Assembly: GCA_019638775.1 (NCBI GenBank)
Contig: JAHBTD010000001.1
Location: 620,001 to 684,000, forward strand
DNA from: Fimbriimonadaceae bacterium
GTDB taxonomy: Bacteria; Armatimonadota; Fimbriimonadia; Fimbriimonadales; Fimbriimonadaceae
DNA: 64,000 nucleotides
Direction: 5' to 3'
Part shown: piece by piece, positions 19,207 through 28,060 of the stretch
How positions within the stretch are numbered: position 1 is the first letter of the stretch
Layout of the letters: every line of letters begins with the position of its first letter
Notes under the pieces: generated by a model
What the model saw: the letters and a program-made list of their open reading frames with translations, nothing else
Told to the model about the DNA's origin: nothing
Databases searched by the model: none
Program-made: the position numbers and the translations under genes

Positions 19207-20577
19207 TTAGAACGACTGATGCCCAGCCAACAACGACTCGCCACGGTGCTGGTTGACCGCAATATGGACTCCCATAATGACGTTCGCTACAACCATCGAG
19301 AACGGGCTCGTTAGAATGTTTTCACTGGCGCAAAAAACCACCAGCGCACAGCCAACAACGATAGCCCCTATGGCTATGTCGTCACGTGGAAACTTCACGA
19401 TCAACGGCGTAAAGGGCAGCAACAGAATGATAAAAACAAAGACAAGCCCCCCAAACCCAAAGTAAGCAGGCATCTGATAATAGGCCGTGCCCGTCACGCC
19501 CTCAGCGTTGTAGTAGTTGTAGCTTAAAACGCCCTGACGGTTCAGACCCGCACCCGCTGGCGAAGCGCCAAAAACCGGGAACCTGCGGAACATCTCCGCC
19601 ATACGGTTGTTCGTGTCAATACGGTCATACCAACTCGAAATCGACATGTTCGCACGCGCGATCGACCGGCCCTCCAAAGGCTCCTTGTAGCGCTTGATGT
19701 CAAAGGCATACACCATCGCCAAAAACGCGATCATCGCCCCCAGGAAACACCCACCGATCACGCCACTGATCACCCACTTCCGACGAACGATGTAGAAAGC
19801 GCAAATACCGACGATGATCAGCGTCATCGCCAAAATTCCGCCCCGTGAATAGGTGAAGAAGAGCGACAGCGCCACCAAGCCCGAGTACCCGACAACCACC
19901 CACTTTTTCACCTTAAGCGAGAAAAGAAAGGCGACCGTCGCCAAACCCATCGACAAGATCTCGGCGTGACCGTTTGCGTGCGCACTAATCCCCCTGGCCT
20001 GATACTCGGCAGAGGGGCCAACAAGCTTGGCGTCGATCTTATCCCACTGATAAAAGCCCCGGAACCAATTCCTAAAGCCCGCCACGTTGCCCGCTTGCAG
20101 CAAACCCAGCATTGCAATAAACGCAATCGTCCCCACCAGCCAATAAATCAGCACTTTCATGCTGAAATGCTCGCGGTTATTGCACTCGATGATGACGATA
20201 TAGAAAAGCAACGGCGTCAAAAAGGTGCGCATCCAGTCGCCATAGTTGATGACTCCACTGGCACGGACCATGAACAGCTCGGCATAGATAAGCCCTACCC
20301 CGTAGAACGCCGCAAAGGCAATGAACGTGATCTCCCATAGCCCGATTCGATAACGCTTTCTGTGTGATGGCCTGTCTAACAACAGGAAGAACATGACCGC
20401 AATAATCGGAAGCTCGTTCAGCCGCACATAAGGCAGGGGGAACCGGTCAGCGAGCAAGTCGATAACCAGGTACCACCAGAACGAGAAGCCGATAAGATGC
20501 GCAAGCATCTTGCCGCGAGACAAGGCTGCTGGATTAAATCTTTCAGTGAAGCCTTGACGTGCGCTCGACGCTATCAT
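19207..20577 (-). CDS. O-antigen ligase/polymerase family (Wzy/WaaL-like) membrane protein
   Basis: A 456-residue protein with about 10-12 hydrophobic segments and a large extracytoplasmic loop (about residues 290-370: RFPVFGASPAGAGLNRQG, YYNAEGVTGTAYYQM) as in Wzy_C/WaaL-like proteins. It probably polymerises the repeat units flipped by Wzx, or ligates polymer to an acceptor; sequence alone does not separate the two. The start overlaps the Wzc-like stop (ATGA), making it the last gene of the exosortase-EpsI-Wzc-Wzy operon. Confidence 0.8.
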   Translation of the reverse strand: MIASSARQGFTERFNPAALSRGKMLAHLIGFSFWWYLVIDLLADRFPLPYVRLNELPIIAVMFFLLLDRPSHRKRYRIGLWEITFIAFAAFYGVGLIYAELFMVRASGVINYGDWMRTFLTPLLFYIVIIECNNREHFSMKVLIYWLVGTIAFIAMLGLLQAGNVAGFRNWFRGFYQWDKIDAKLVGPSAEYQARGISAHANGHAEILSMGLATVAFLFSLKVKKWVVVGYSGLVALSLFFTYSRGGILAMTLIIVGICAFYIVRRKWVISGVIGGCFLGAMIAFLAMVYAFDIKRYKEPLEGRSIARANMSISSWYDRIDTNNRMAEMFRRFPVFGASPAGAGLNRQGVLSYNYYNAEGVTGTAYYQMPAYFGFGGLVFVFIILLLPFTPLIVKFPRDDIAIGAIVVGCALVVFCASENILTSPFSMVVANVIMGVHIAVNQHRGESLLAGHQSF

Positions 20578-22571
20578 TGGGGCAATGCCTTACTCTCATC
20601 GATGACTTCGATTCGGTCCAGCGTCGTCGCATCGCTCGAAGCGAAGGTCAGAACAACCGTTACCTGCTTGCATCCTGCATCCTTCAACGCCTGCTGCACC
20701 GTCGCAAAGTCCACCGAACGAACACGATCCGCTCGCACGAGCACGATCGCTTCATCGATAACCTGCGAAAGAATCGCATAGTCGGCGCTTCTCAAGGTGT
20801 AATCCAGATCAAAGACCGTCACGTCCGCTTCGTGGCTCTTCACCGCCGCTGCGATGTCAAGCTCGGTGCCTTGAGCCTCAACGAGGTTCATCTCAACCGC
20901 ATTGAGAACACGCAGTCCATCGGTCAGTTCCGATACCTGTCCCGGCTCCGGCAACTGCTTCCCAAGACGCTTGATCGTCGAACGAGCGTCCGCCATCACG
21001 ATCAACGGCTTCAGACCTCGTCGCAAAACAGACTGGGCATAGTTCAACGCAGCCGTCGATGCGCCGCTATCGCGCACAATTCCAAAGACCGCCACACGAT
21101 AAGGCCGTGAATCCGACCGCAGACAGTTCAGCACCATTGTCTCGTAAGACTCGTGCGGTGCCTTTCCAAGACCCCGGAACGGAACTCCAAGTCTGGGAAC
21201 GGTTCGATAGGCAACGTGCGAAGACAAAGCGTTGAGCTGCGCCAGCGACCGGATCGGCATTCGAGTAGCCTCACGACGGGCACAGATCAAACCTGCGATC
21301 AACAGACCGACCAAACCGCCGATAACCGAATTCTGCAAAGGCTTCGGGCTAACAGGCTCTGGCAGCGCTGTCGCGGGGGTCACAACCGTCGTCGGTGTAA
21401 CACGACCAAGCTTAGAGAGCTCAAGCGTTCGATACTGCTCGTTAAACTGCAGGAACAGTCGCTCCAGCGATGAAACCTGACGCTGAATATCGTTCTGCGC
21501 AAGCGTCACCTCGGGATACTTGTCGATCACCAGTGACAGCTCGTCAAACTTCTGCGCCGCTTCGTCATAGCGTCGCTCAATCGCGGTGACCGCCGCCAAT
21601 GACTCGTTGATCGCGCCCTGCTGCGCCTGATAGTTCGGGTTCACGGTTGAGGTCGAAGACGAGTTCAGATTCTGCCGCATCGTCTTCAAGCCGTCCTCAA
21701 ACGCCTTGATCGTCGCATCCGCCTGCTTCACCAAATCGTGGTCCGGGTAATAGCGCTCAAGCAGTCGATCTCGCTCGGCTTTGGTCGTGGCAATCTTGTT
21801 CTCAAGATCGAGAATGTTGCCGTTCATGCTCGTCGTCTCACTCGCCCCAATCCGTGGCGGAATTTTCTTCAGCTCTTGCTGCAGAATCTCTAAGCGACCG
21901 CGAGCAGTGGCAAGCTCAATCGCAGCCATATCTCGCGTCTCCCGAGCGCGTGTGATAGAAGCATAATCCGCCGCAAACTGGCTGCCAGGGTCGGTAATTC
22001 CACTCTCCTGACGAATCTGCTTCATCTTCTGGTCAAGAGCATCCATCTGCGCTTTAAGACCAGCCATCGACTCTCGGATGGTTCCCAAAGCACGGTCCGC
22101 CAAAGTTCGGGCATTCACGCCGTTACGACGCTCGTACTCCGTATACATCGCCGCCGCAAAAGCGCGCGCCTTGGCTGGCGAAGACATCCGAACGCGCAAG
22201 CTAACGACGTCAGAACCTAGCTCAGCATCAACGAAGACGTTCTCGCGCATATTGATAGGCTGCAGCTCTTCCTGTTCGTCCGAAGGAATGTTCAAGTCTT
22301 GCGTAATCTTCTCAGAAGCCTCGCGCAAAACATCATAACCCGTGAGCTGCTGAACCTGAGTGGTAAGGCTACGCGGGCGGCTAAACTCGGTCAAGTCGAC
22401 AATCGACTGATCAGGCGCACTCATCGCCATCGCGGGCGAGAGCTGCTTCTGGTCGATCAGAATCTGAACGAACCCTTCGTATTTCTTTGGGGCGATAAAG
22501 GAGGCGCCAAGCGCTAAGCCTGCGCCGATCATCACACCCAGCACAACCTTCCATAAATAAGATCTGATCAT
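20574..22571 (-). CDS. Wzz/Wzc-type chain-length protein with degenerate BY-kinase domain
   Basis: 665 residues. A membrane segment near residues 8-28 is followed by a Wzz-type periplasmic region with long coiled-coil stretches (LADRALGTIRESMAGLKAQ onward) and a second membrane segment around 410-432. The C-terminal region (about 490-665) has the layout of a Wzc/CapB tyrosine kinase. The Walker A site, however, reads GIVRDSGAST with no GK[ST]; the A' motif is LIVMADARS, Walker B is TVFDLDYTL, and no Tyr-rich tail is present. ATG 22571 is preferred over GTG 22589 because GAGGA lies at normal spacing. Confidence 0.85.
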   Translation of the reverse strand: MIRSYLWKVVLGVMIGAGLALGASFIAPKKYEGFVQILIDQKQLSPAMAMSAPDQSIVDLTEFSRPRSLTTQVQQLTGYDVLREASEKITQDLNIPSDEQEELQPINMRENVFVDAELGSDVVSLRVRMSSPAKARAFAAAMYTEYERRNGVNARTLADRALGTIRESMAGLKAQMDALDQKMKQIRQESGITDPGSQFAADYASITRARETRDMAAIELATARGRLEILQQELKKIPPRIGASETTSMNGNILDLENKIATTKAERDRLLERYYPDHDLVKQADATIKAFEDGLKTMRQNLNSSSTSTVNPNYQAQQGAINESLAAVTAIERRYDEAAQKFDELSLVIDKYPEVTLAQNDIQRQVSSLERLFLQFNEQYRTLELSKLGRVTPTTVVTPATALPEPVSPKPLQNSVIGGLVGLLIAGLICARREATRMPIRSLAQLNALSSHVAYRTVPRLGVPFRGLGKAPHESYETMVLNCLRSDSRPYRVAVFGIVRDSGASTAALNYAQSVLRRGLKPLIVMADARSTIKRLGKQLPEPGQVSELTDGLRVLNAVEMNLVEAQGTELDIAAAVKSHEADVTVFDLDYTLRSADYAILSQVIDEAIVLVRADRVRSVDFATVQQALKDAGCKQVTVVLTFASSDATTLDRIEVIDESKALPQ

Positions 22572-22676
22572 CGATCCATCCTCGTACACGTAGTCTAACG
22601 GTGCCTATTGAACCTATAGACGCTTCACAATCATACCTTGGTGCGAGTTCGACGAACTCTCGACAAGGCTTCTGGT

Positions 22677-23336
22677 TTAAAGCTTTCCGTCGCTCGTTCG
22701 TTCGCTCTCAGCTAAATAGTCGGAAATAAATGCCTGAAGCTTCTCTTTTGTAACCGAGGGGGACACTCCGATGAACCTGTAAAACACGCCGTCGGAGTTG
22801 GGTTTAAACAACAATCGACGCTTGAGCATGTTAAAGGTCATGCCCTGTGGAGCCGCATAATAGTTGTCGGCGTCCTTGTAGAAAAAGATCGTCTGACTCG
22901 TTCGGCCGTCCTGATTGCTCATCGACGCAACCGTCGCCCGAATGTCGCCCTTGCTGGTCTTAATCGGCTCTTCGTTCAACGTCCCAAAAGTCCAACCCTG
23001 GGCTGTAAAGCACACCTTCGGGTCGTGGAAAGACTCCTTCTTGTTGCTCGAAATCACAACAACATCGATCACATCCTCGCCCGCTCGATACACCCGGCAA
23101 ACAATGCCGTACGGAACGAGCTCGTTGTACGTCGACTCAGGCATCTTATAGGTCTGTTCTGTGCCTCCATCGCTGTACACCATCGTGAACTTGCCAATCT
23201 GTTTCGGAAGGCTCGACTCCATCCAACTCTCCGTATGACCCGGAGTAGCCGCGGCCTTCGGAGCAAGCTGAATCGCCAAGCCAACGATAACAAAGCTCAC
23301 ACCTAGCCAAACTGCGCTTTTTCTTAGTTTTTCCAT
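22677..23336 (-). CDS. epsI: EpsI-family exosortase-associated protein
   Basis: 219 residues. One N-terminal membrane anchor/signal (AVWLGVSFVIVGLAIQLAP), then a periplasmic EpsI (DUF3485) domain with the conserved HDPKVCFTAQGWTF segment. EpsI proteins accompany exosortases in EPS-linked loci, where their exact chemistry is unresolved. ATG 23336 lies inside the exosortase 3' end (13-bp overlap), arguing for coupled translation; longer frames only retranslate the exosortase gene. Confidence 0.85.
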   Translation of the reverse strand: MEKLRKSAVWLGVSFVIVGLAIQLAPKAAATPGHTESWMESSLPKQIGKFTMVYSDGGTEQTYKMPESTYNELVPYGIVCRVYRAGEDVIDVVVISSNKKESFHDPKVCFTAQGWTFGTLNEEPIKTSKGDIRATVASMSNQDGRTSQTIFFYKDADNYYAAPQGMTFNMLKRRLLFKPNSDGVFYRFIGVSPSVTKEKLQAFISDYLAESERTSDGKL

Positions 23337-24421
23337 CCTAAACCTCTTGCAAGTTGGAACAGGATCAGGAAGCAAACGATCAGCGTGATATAGCCGCTGT
23401 AATCGTGGAACTGCATTCCCGCCTTCGATCCATAAGCGTTGCCGACAACGCCAATCAAGGAAATTCTCAAGCCGTTGATAAACACCGCCAACGGCAAAAT
23501 CATCGCGACCATCACCAGGTTCGCCCACCACTTCAATCGAGCGATCATGACAAAGAACGCGGTAAACGCCATGAGCGCCAAAACGAGTTTCAAGCCCGAA
23601 CACGGCACTGCGATGTCCAGCATGAAGTTATCGAGCCATACCGTCGTCGGTTCGTTAGGAACCTGGAAAGTATTCAGGCCAAACACCTTCAAAAGCTGAA
23701 TCGCCACCGAAGTTGAAGCGAGCTGCAGCGGGTTTGTATAGTTCGTGATAATCGAAGAAAGCAGCGGCAAACCAAACGCCAAATACAAAATAGGCGGCGA
23801 AAGCCACAATGCCCACCGAAAGCCCGCCAACATCCAAACGCTGCACACCAGCGTGAGCAGCAGCAACAGCGACAGCAAGCCGATAATCGTCAGCGAATTG
23901 GCAACCAAAGTGCCCGCCACAAGAGCAACCAAGAGCACCGCAGCCGGATAGAAAGGCTTCACCGGGATCGTCTTTAGCTTCGGCCACCATCGATAAACGA
24001 CGTAGCCCGAGATCAGCGGAACCAAAAAGCCGTGCGAATAGTAGCCGTCCTCACTGGTCCAAAGCCCATACAGCCGCCGAATGACGGTGAAGAACATCAC
24101 CCCAATGCCGAGCGCAAGCAAAACGCCAGGAACAAACGCGGGCGATTGGCTGATCTTCCGCGCCAGTTCGGCGTAGTCCATCTTCGCATCTTCATCCGCC
24201 GCGCCATCAGCTTCAAGCTTGAGTTCGCTCTCCGCTACGCGTTGAATCCCAACATCCCCGCCAAAGTTGACAAGATAGGTGTTGGCATCCTGCTCGGTCG
24301 GCAACTCCGTGATGGAGCCGACGCCAAACTGCTCATGCCGAGCCTTCGTGCCCACCACAACATTTGCCGACTTAACGGCCATCTCATCCGCGACTGTGTC
24401 CACGGCAGACTGCTCACCCAT
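23324..24421 (-). CDS. Exosortase with N-terminal UvrD-tail/Tudor-like domain
   Basis: 365 residues. The C-terminal 280 form a multi-pass exosortase with the catalytic triad Cys274 (VPCSGLK), Arg319 (NGLRIS) and His339 (FHDYSGY). Exosortases are transpeptidase-like enzymes that process PEP-CTERM-type sorting signals, often in EPS loci. Unusually, residues about 20-70 (VGTKARHEQFGVGSITEL to the SELKLE end) resemble the small Tudor-like domain at the C-terminus of UvrD/PcrA helicases. GGAGG 9 bp before ATG 24421 supports that start over the internal Met81. No PEP-CTERM substrate is encoded in the window. Confidence 0.88.
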   Translation of the reverse strand: MGEQSAVDTVADEMAVKSANVVVGTKARHEQFGVGSITELPTEQDANTYLVNFGGDVGIQRVAESELKLEADGAADEDAKMDYAELARKISQSPAFVPGVLLALGIGVMFFTVIRRLYGLWTSEDGYYSHGFLVPLISGYVVYRWWPKLKTIPVKPFYPAAVLLVALVAGTLVANSLTIIGLLSLLLLLTLVCSVWMLAGFRWALWLSPPILYLAFGLPLLSSIITNYTNPLQLASTSVAIQLLKVFGLNTFQVPNEPTTVWLDNFMLDIAVPCSGLKLVLALMAFTAFFVMIARLKWWANLVMVAMILPLAVFINGLRISLIGVVGNAYGSKAGMQFHDYSGYITLIVCFLILFQLARGLGWKN

Positions 24422-24573
24422 TGATCAGTGCCTCCATTCGTAAAACCATGTAAAGATCGGTAACTGCAATCATCATACCAATCGAACGATTGGCCCCACG
24501 CATCTTGACGCTGCCCGAACAATCCTCTACAACGCCTCACGCTGCAAACCCGTTCCCCATCCCGAACGTAAGA

Positions 24574-24611
24574 ACACAAAGAAAAGTGGGGCCGCGATTG
24601 CGGCCCCACTT
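24574..24611 (-). terminator. Intrinsic terminator downstream of the glycoside hydrolase gene
   Basis: A 12-bp GC-rich stem (24584-24595 with 24600-24611, tetraloop GATT), followed on the minus strand by TTTTCTTTGTG. It lies 22 bp past the hydrolase stop. The rest of 24422-24632 shows nothing else recognisable. Confidence 0.85.
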
Positions 24612-24632
24612 CAGGATGTTTCAAGCGTGCCG

Positions 24633-26717
24633 TCATTGGCCGCGTACGGTATAGATCGCTTGCCGATTCACTCGACTCGCCGTCACCATCTCTTGGTACG
24701 GTGTGTCCGTGATCGACAGGAAGCCCGTGTTGTAGTTCTCTCCGTCAAATCTGCCCGAAGCATGCTCGTCGTAGTATTGGAACCAGTGTGCGCCCACAAC
24801 CATCGGAGAGGCTGCTGCCTTCGCGATATAAGCCTTGAAAAGCTCGCCTCGGTCCGTCTGGTCCATCGCCGGGACGATTCCCCACCAGTTGCCATCGCTG
24901 CATGTACCGTAGTTAAACTCCGCCAACACCACCGGACGCTTAAATCCAGCAAACGAGAAGTCGGCAAGCTCGGATCGCTCGTAGTAGTTCACCGTGAAAG
25001 CGTCAAGGTAAGCGTTCGCCCCACTGATCGCCTCCGGCGTATAGAAGTTGTCCCGCGACCCAAGATACAGACCGGTGTAACCCAGCGCCTGAAGAGCCGC
25101 CCGAACCTTCGAGTAGTACGCTGCCGAATACTGCGTGATGAAAGCCGAGATGTCCGTCAGAGCCGAGCGTCGTGAGTACGGCATGTTCGGTACCGAGTTC
25201 GATGCCTGAAGCTGATTCCAAGACGCAAAGTTCGTTCCCCAAGCCGCATTGAAGCGAGAGATGGTTCGATACTTCGTCTGCAGAATCGCCATAAAGCGCT
25301 GCTTTGCTGGCTGTGACATCGGCGCATTGATCGCGCCCTCGGCGATCTGGTAGCGAGATTCAGCATCCATCGAGTTGCCGCGCCAGGATTGCTCGCCATC
25401 GACGGTGATGCCCAAAAGGTTGCTGCGATTCTTGTGCAGGTTCACCTTCGCCGCAAAATCGTTCTGCATCCAAGTTTGGAACGTCGTGTCGAAGGGATCG
25501 GGCAGCTTGCGCCAAGCGTAGAACCGCGTATCCAGCCTCGTGCCGAATCCATTGGTTTGTAGGTGCAAGATATACGGAGTCGCCGTCGTCTGCATCAGAC
25601 TGTCGTTCGACCAAGCCGAAATCGTATTGAAGCCCCACGAACGGATTCGAGCGTCCGAACGCGATACAAAAGTCGTCTTCCAAGAGGGGCCATACTTCGC
25701 CGCCAAATTCTGCGAGCGGAAGTTGAAGCCCGAAACAACCTGTCCAGACTTCAGTTGCATCTGCGAGTAGTGCTCCAAAGCCGAGCCGGACTGCGAAGGC
25801 AGAACGCTAAACATCGTCTCACGGCCCGCGATCGGTGTAGCTTCCGAGTAGTCAACCGTCGTGATTCCGTAGCTCCAGAACAGCTTGCCGTTGGGCTGAA
25901 CAAAGTACCACTTGCCCGAGGGAAGCTTCTCCACTCGCCATTTGCCCGTAGCCGAGAACGTCGGCAGGTTGCCCGGAACCGCCAGCGGATCGCCGCCAGG
26001 ATTGAGAGCCAAATCGGTATCCTCCGTTGACTTCTGCGTCAACAGATCGCCCGTGCCATAAACCTTGCCATTCCAATCCCCCTGCGCACGCTGCCCAAAT
26101 TCATCAAAGATGTTCGTGTACGTCTGCGAAACCTTAAAGAGCATCGCATCGGAAATCGTGACGTTCGCCGTCGTATTCTCAGCAAGATACAGGCTCCACG
26201 AGTAAATCTGAGTTCGCGAAACATCCTTGTCCGACCACAGGCGAATGTGAGGCGAGGTCAGCGGGCTCGGCAGACTGAGCATGTTGTGGGTCAAGTTCGG
26301 ACCCGCTTTCAGCTCCATAACCACCGTTTGGGTTTGACCAGGCGACAATTCAAAGCGATGACCTGCCTTAGCCGAGTTCACCGTAAAGTCAGCCGAGTTC
26401 GAGTACTCAAAGCGCATCCGTGCGGTGCTTACGCCATTGTTTTTCACCGTCACCGCGATGTGCGAGTACTGAGTCCAGTCCTGAGCCGCAGAAAAGAGTC
26501 GTCCATATCGCGCCCAAATGCCGGTCATCTGAACGTCGGCGTTCAGGTTGCCATCGCGAAGCACATGATTCACGGCTGCTCCCGCGCTGGAAACGGAACT
26601 GTTTGGTAGCCCAAGGGAAAATTGATCTGCCGACTGAGTGACGAGAGGACTGACGTCCATCGCGAATGCGCTCGTCACCAAGAAGGGCAGTAATAAGCAA
26701 AGAGTCTTTGCACGCAT
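24633..26717 (-). CDS. Secreted glycoside hydrolase, beta-agarase-like (clan GH-A)
   Basis: 694 residues beginning with a signal peptide (MRAKTLCLLLPFLVTSAFA). A beta-sandwich carbohydrate-binding-like region (about 20-230) precedes a TIM-barrel domain with GKWYFVQPNGKLFWSYGIT, RIRSWGFNTISAWS, ITVDGEQSWRG (possible acid/base Glu), VVLAEFNYG (possible nucleophile Glu) and HWFQYYDEHASGR. These phrases are typical of GH50/GH86-type agarases and relatives, but the true substrate may be the organism's own polysaccharide. Longer starts only add the region upstream of the signal peptide. A terminator follows. Confidence 0.8.
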   Translation of the reverse strand: MRAKTLCLLLPFLVTSAFAMDVSPLVTQSADQFSLGLPNSSVSSAGAAVNHVLRDGNLNADVQMTGIWARYGRLFSAAQDWTQYSHIAVTVKNNGVSTARMRFEYSNSADFTVNSAKAGHRFELSPGQTQTVVMELKAGPNLTHNMLSLPSPLTSPHIRLWSDKDVSRTQIYSWSLYLAENTTANVTISDAMLFKVSQTYTNIFDEFGQRAQGDWNGKVYGTGDLLTQKSTEDTDLALNPGGDPLAVPGNLPTFSATGKWRVEKLPSGKWYFVQPNGKLFWSYGITTVDYSEATPIAGRETMFSVLPSQSGSALEHYSQMQLKSGQVVSGFNFRSQNLAAKYGPSWKTTFVSRSDARIRSWGFNTISAWSNDSLMQTTATPYILHLQTNGFGTRLDTRFYAWRKLPDPFDTTFQTWMQNDFAAKVNLHKNRSNLLGITVDGEQSWRGNSMDAESRYQIAEGAINAPMSQPAKQRFMAILQTKYRTISRFNAAWGTNFASWNQLQASNSVPNMPYSRRSALTDISAFITQYSAAYYSKVRAALQALGYTGLYLGSRDNFYTPEAISGANAYLDAFTVNYYERSELADFSFAGFKRPVVLAEFNYGTCSDGNWWGIVPAMDQTDRGELFKAYIAKAAASPMVVGAHWFQYYDEHASGRFDGENYNTGFLSITDTPYQEMVTASRVNRQAIYTVRGQ

Positions 26718-26794
26718 GTTTGACCGATTCCACACCGGCAAAAACAGACCCCCAGTACAACTGCCTGTCTTCCCCCGAGCATTACCTGGGGAAC

Positions 26795-28060
26795 CTAATC
26801 TCCGCAATTTACGACAGAGTGAAGTACACCTTCAGTCCTATCGACAATTGCCGACATCGTAAACCGGCTTTCGATCACCCGCAACGCTTCGTCTGCCCGC
26901 CCAAGCGCTGCTGTGTAATCCTGCAAGGTCGCCAATATTGCATGCGTCAGGGCATCCACATCGTGTCGCGGATAGACCCACGCCGAAGACATGTGCGTCA
27001 CGACCTCCTGCGACGATCCGTCATCGCTCACGATCAATGGAGTCCCACATCCCAGTGTCTCAATGATCGTATTGGCGAAAGGCTCCCCACAAACCGATGC
27101 GCTGATAAAGCAATGCGCCCCCGTCACAATGTCAAGAAGCTCATCCCTCGTCCTGCGCCCCACAAACTTGACTCTGTCGGCAATTCCGCCTTCATCGGCG
27201 ATGCGCTGCAGCTTGTCCATGTAGGAGGCCTCCGAAGCATCCCGCATATCGGCGGCATCTGGCTCGCCCACCATCCATAACTCCCAATCAAACTCCGGAT
27301 GCGCCGCAAAGGTCTTGGCAAGAGCTTCGACGATGTTGTGATATCCCTTGTCGGGAATGATCCGACCCGCCGAAACAAAACGAAAAACCTCCGCCCGTTT
27401 GCGATCTGTGTCCTTTCGCAAAGGGAATTCGATCCCGCGCGGGATGACCTCCATCGTCTTCGTGCCCGCTCCAAACTTCTCAACAAAGCCCGACTCCTCG
27501 CAAAGCCCCATCAAAAAACGACTGACAAAGCACAAATGCCGAAAATCGCTCTTCTCCTCAAACCGAAGCAGCCTGCGCCGAAGCCTCATCAACTTCGACT
27601 CGTCCGCCGGAGGCAAAAACCGAGCCTGCAAGTAAGGCCCCCCCTGATGCCAAAACACCGGAATCCCGCTCTCAGAAAATCCAAGCGTCGTCCCCGGCCC
27701 AATCAGGCTCACGCCAAAGCAATAAACGACATCGAACGATTGAGCAGTCAAAACCGCCCGAACGGCCGCAATGTTGTCAAGAATCGTCTTTCGTTCTTGA
27801 AGCACCTTAAAGAGAATTCTTTTCTTATCGCCCGTATCCGCCGGAGTGACGATATCTATCGGCTTCAAAACTCGAAAAATCTTTGGCGTCCGCGGCGTCC
27901 ATTCAGGAATCTCCGCCCCCGTCTGAGCCGTGAAGACCGCCACCTCATGCCCTCGCAAAGCAAACTCTTGCGCAAGTTTCTTCGCATTCTCCTCCAAACC
28001 ACCCGCCGGGTCAGGCGGATAGAGCTGGGTGAGAATGGCAATCCTCAAGGGCTTGCTCAA
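26795..28060 (-). CDS. GT4-family glycosyltransferase
   Basis: A 421-residue GT-B enzyme: RIAILTQLYPPDPAGGLEENA, FVSAGRIIPDKGYHNIVEAL and SVCGEPFANTIIETLGCGTPL with the EX7E-type pair. The start is TTG 28060, overlapping the upstream stop (TTGA) as at 8297, with a G-rich Shine-Dalgarno (GGGGGG) before it. It follows and probably depends on translation of the neighbouring GT4 gene. Substrates unknown. Confidence 0.83.
   Translation of the reverse strand: MSKPLRIAILTQLYPPDPAGGLEENAKKLAQEFALRGHEVAVFTAQTGAEIPEWTPRTPKIFRVLKPIDIVTPADTGDKKRILFKVLQERKTILDNIAAVRAVLTAQSFDVVYCFGVSLIGPGTTLGFSESGIPVFWHQGGPYLQARFLPPADESKLMRLRRRLLRFEEKSDFRHLCFVSRFLMGLCEESGFVEKFGAGTKTMEVIPRGIEFPLRKDTDRKRAEVFRFVSAGRIIPDKGYHNIVEALAKTFAAHPEFDWELWMVGEPDAADMRDASEASYMDKLQRIADEGGIADRVKFVGRRTRDELLDIVTGAHCFISASVCGEPFANTIIETLGCGTPLIVSDDGSSQEVVTHMSSAWVYPRHDVDALTHAILATLQDYTAALGRADEALRVIESRFTMSAIVDRTEGVLHSVVNCGD

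Noticed and set aside
24633-26717. PEP-CTERM sorting signal on the secreted hydrolase next to the exosortase operon
   Set aside because: The C-terminus ends RQAIYTVRGQ, with no PEP motif, hydrophobic helix or basic tail.
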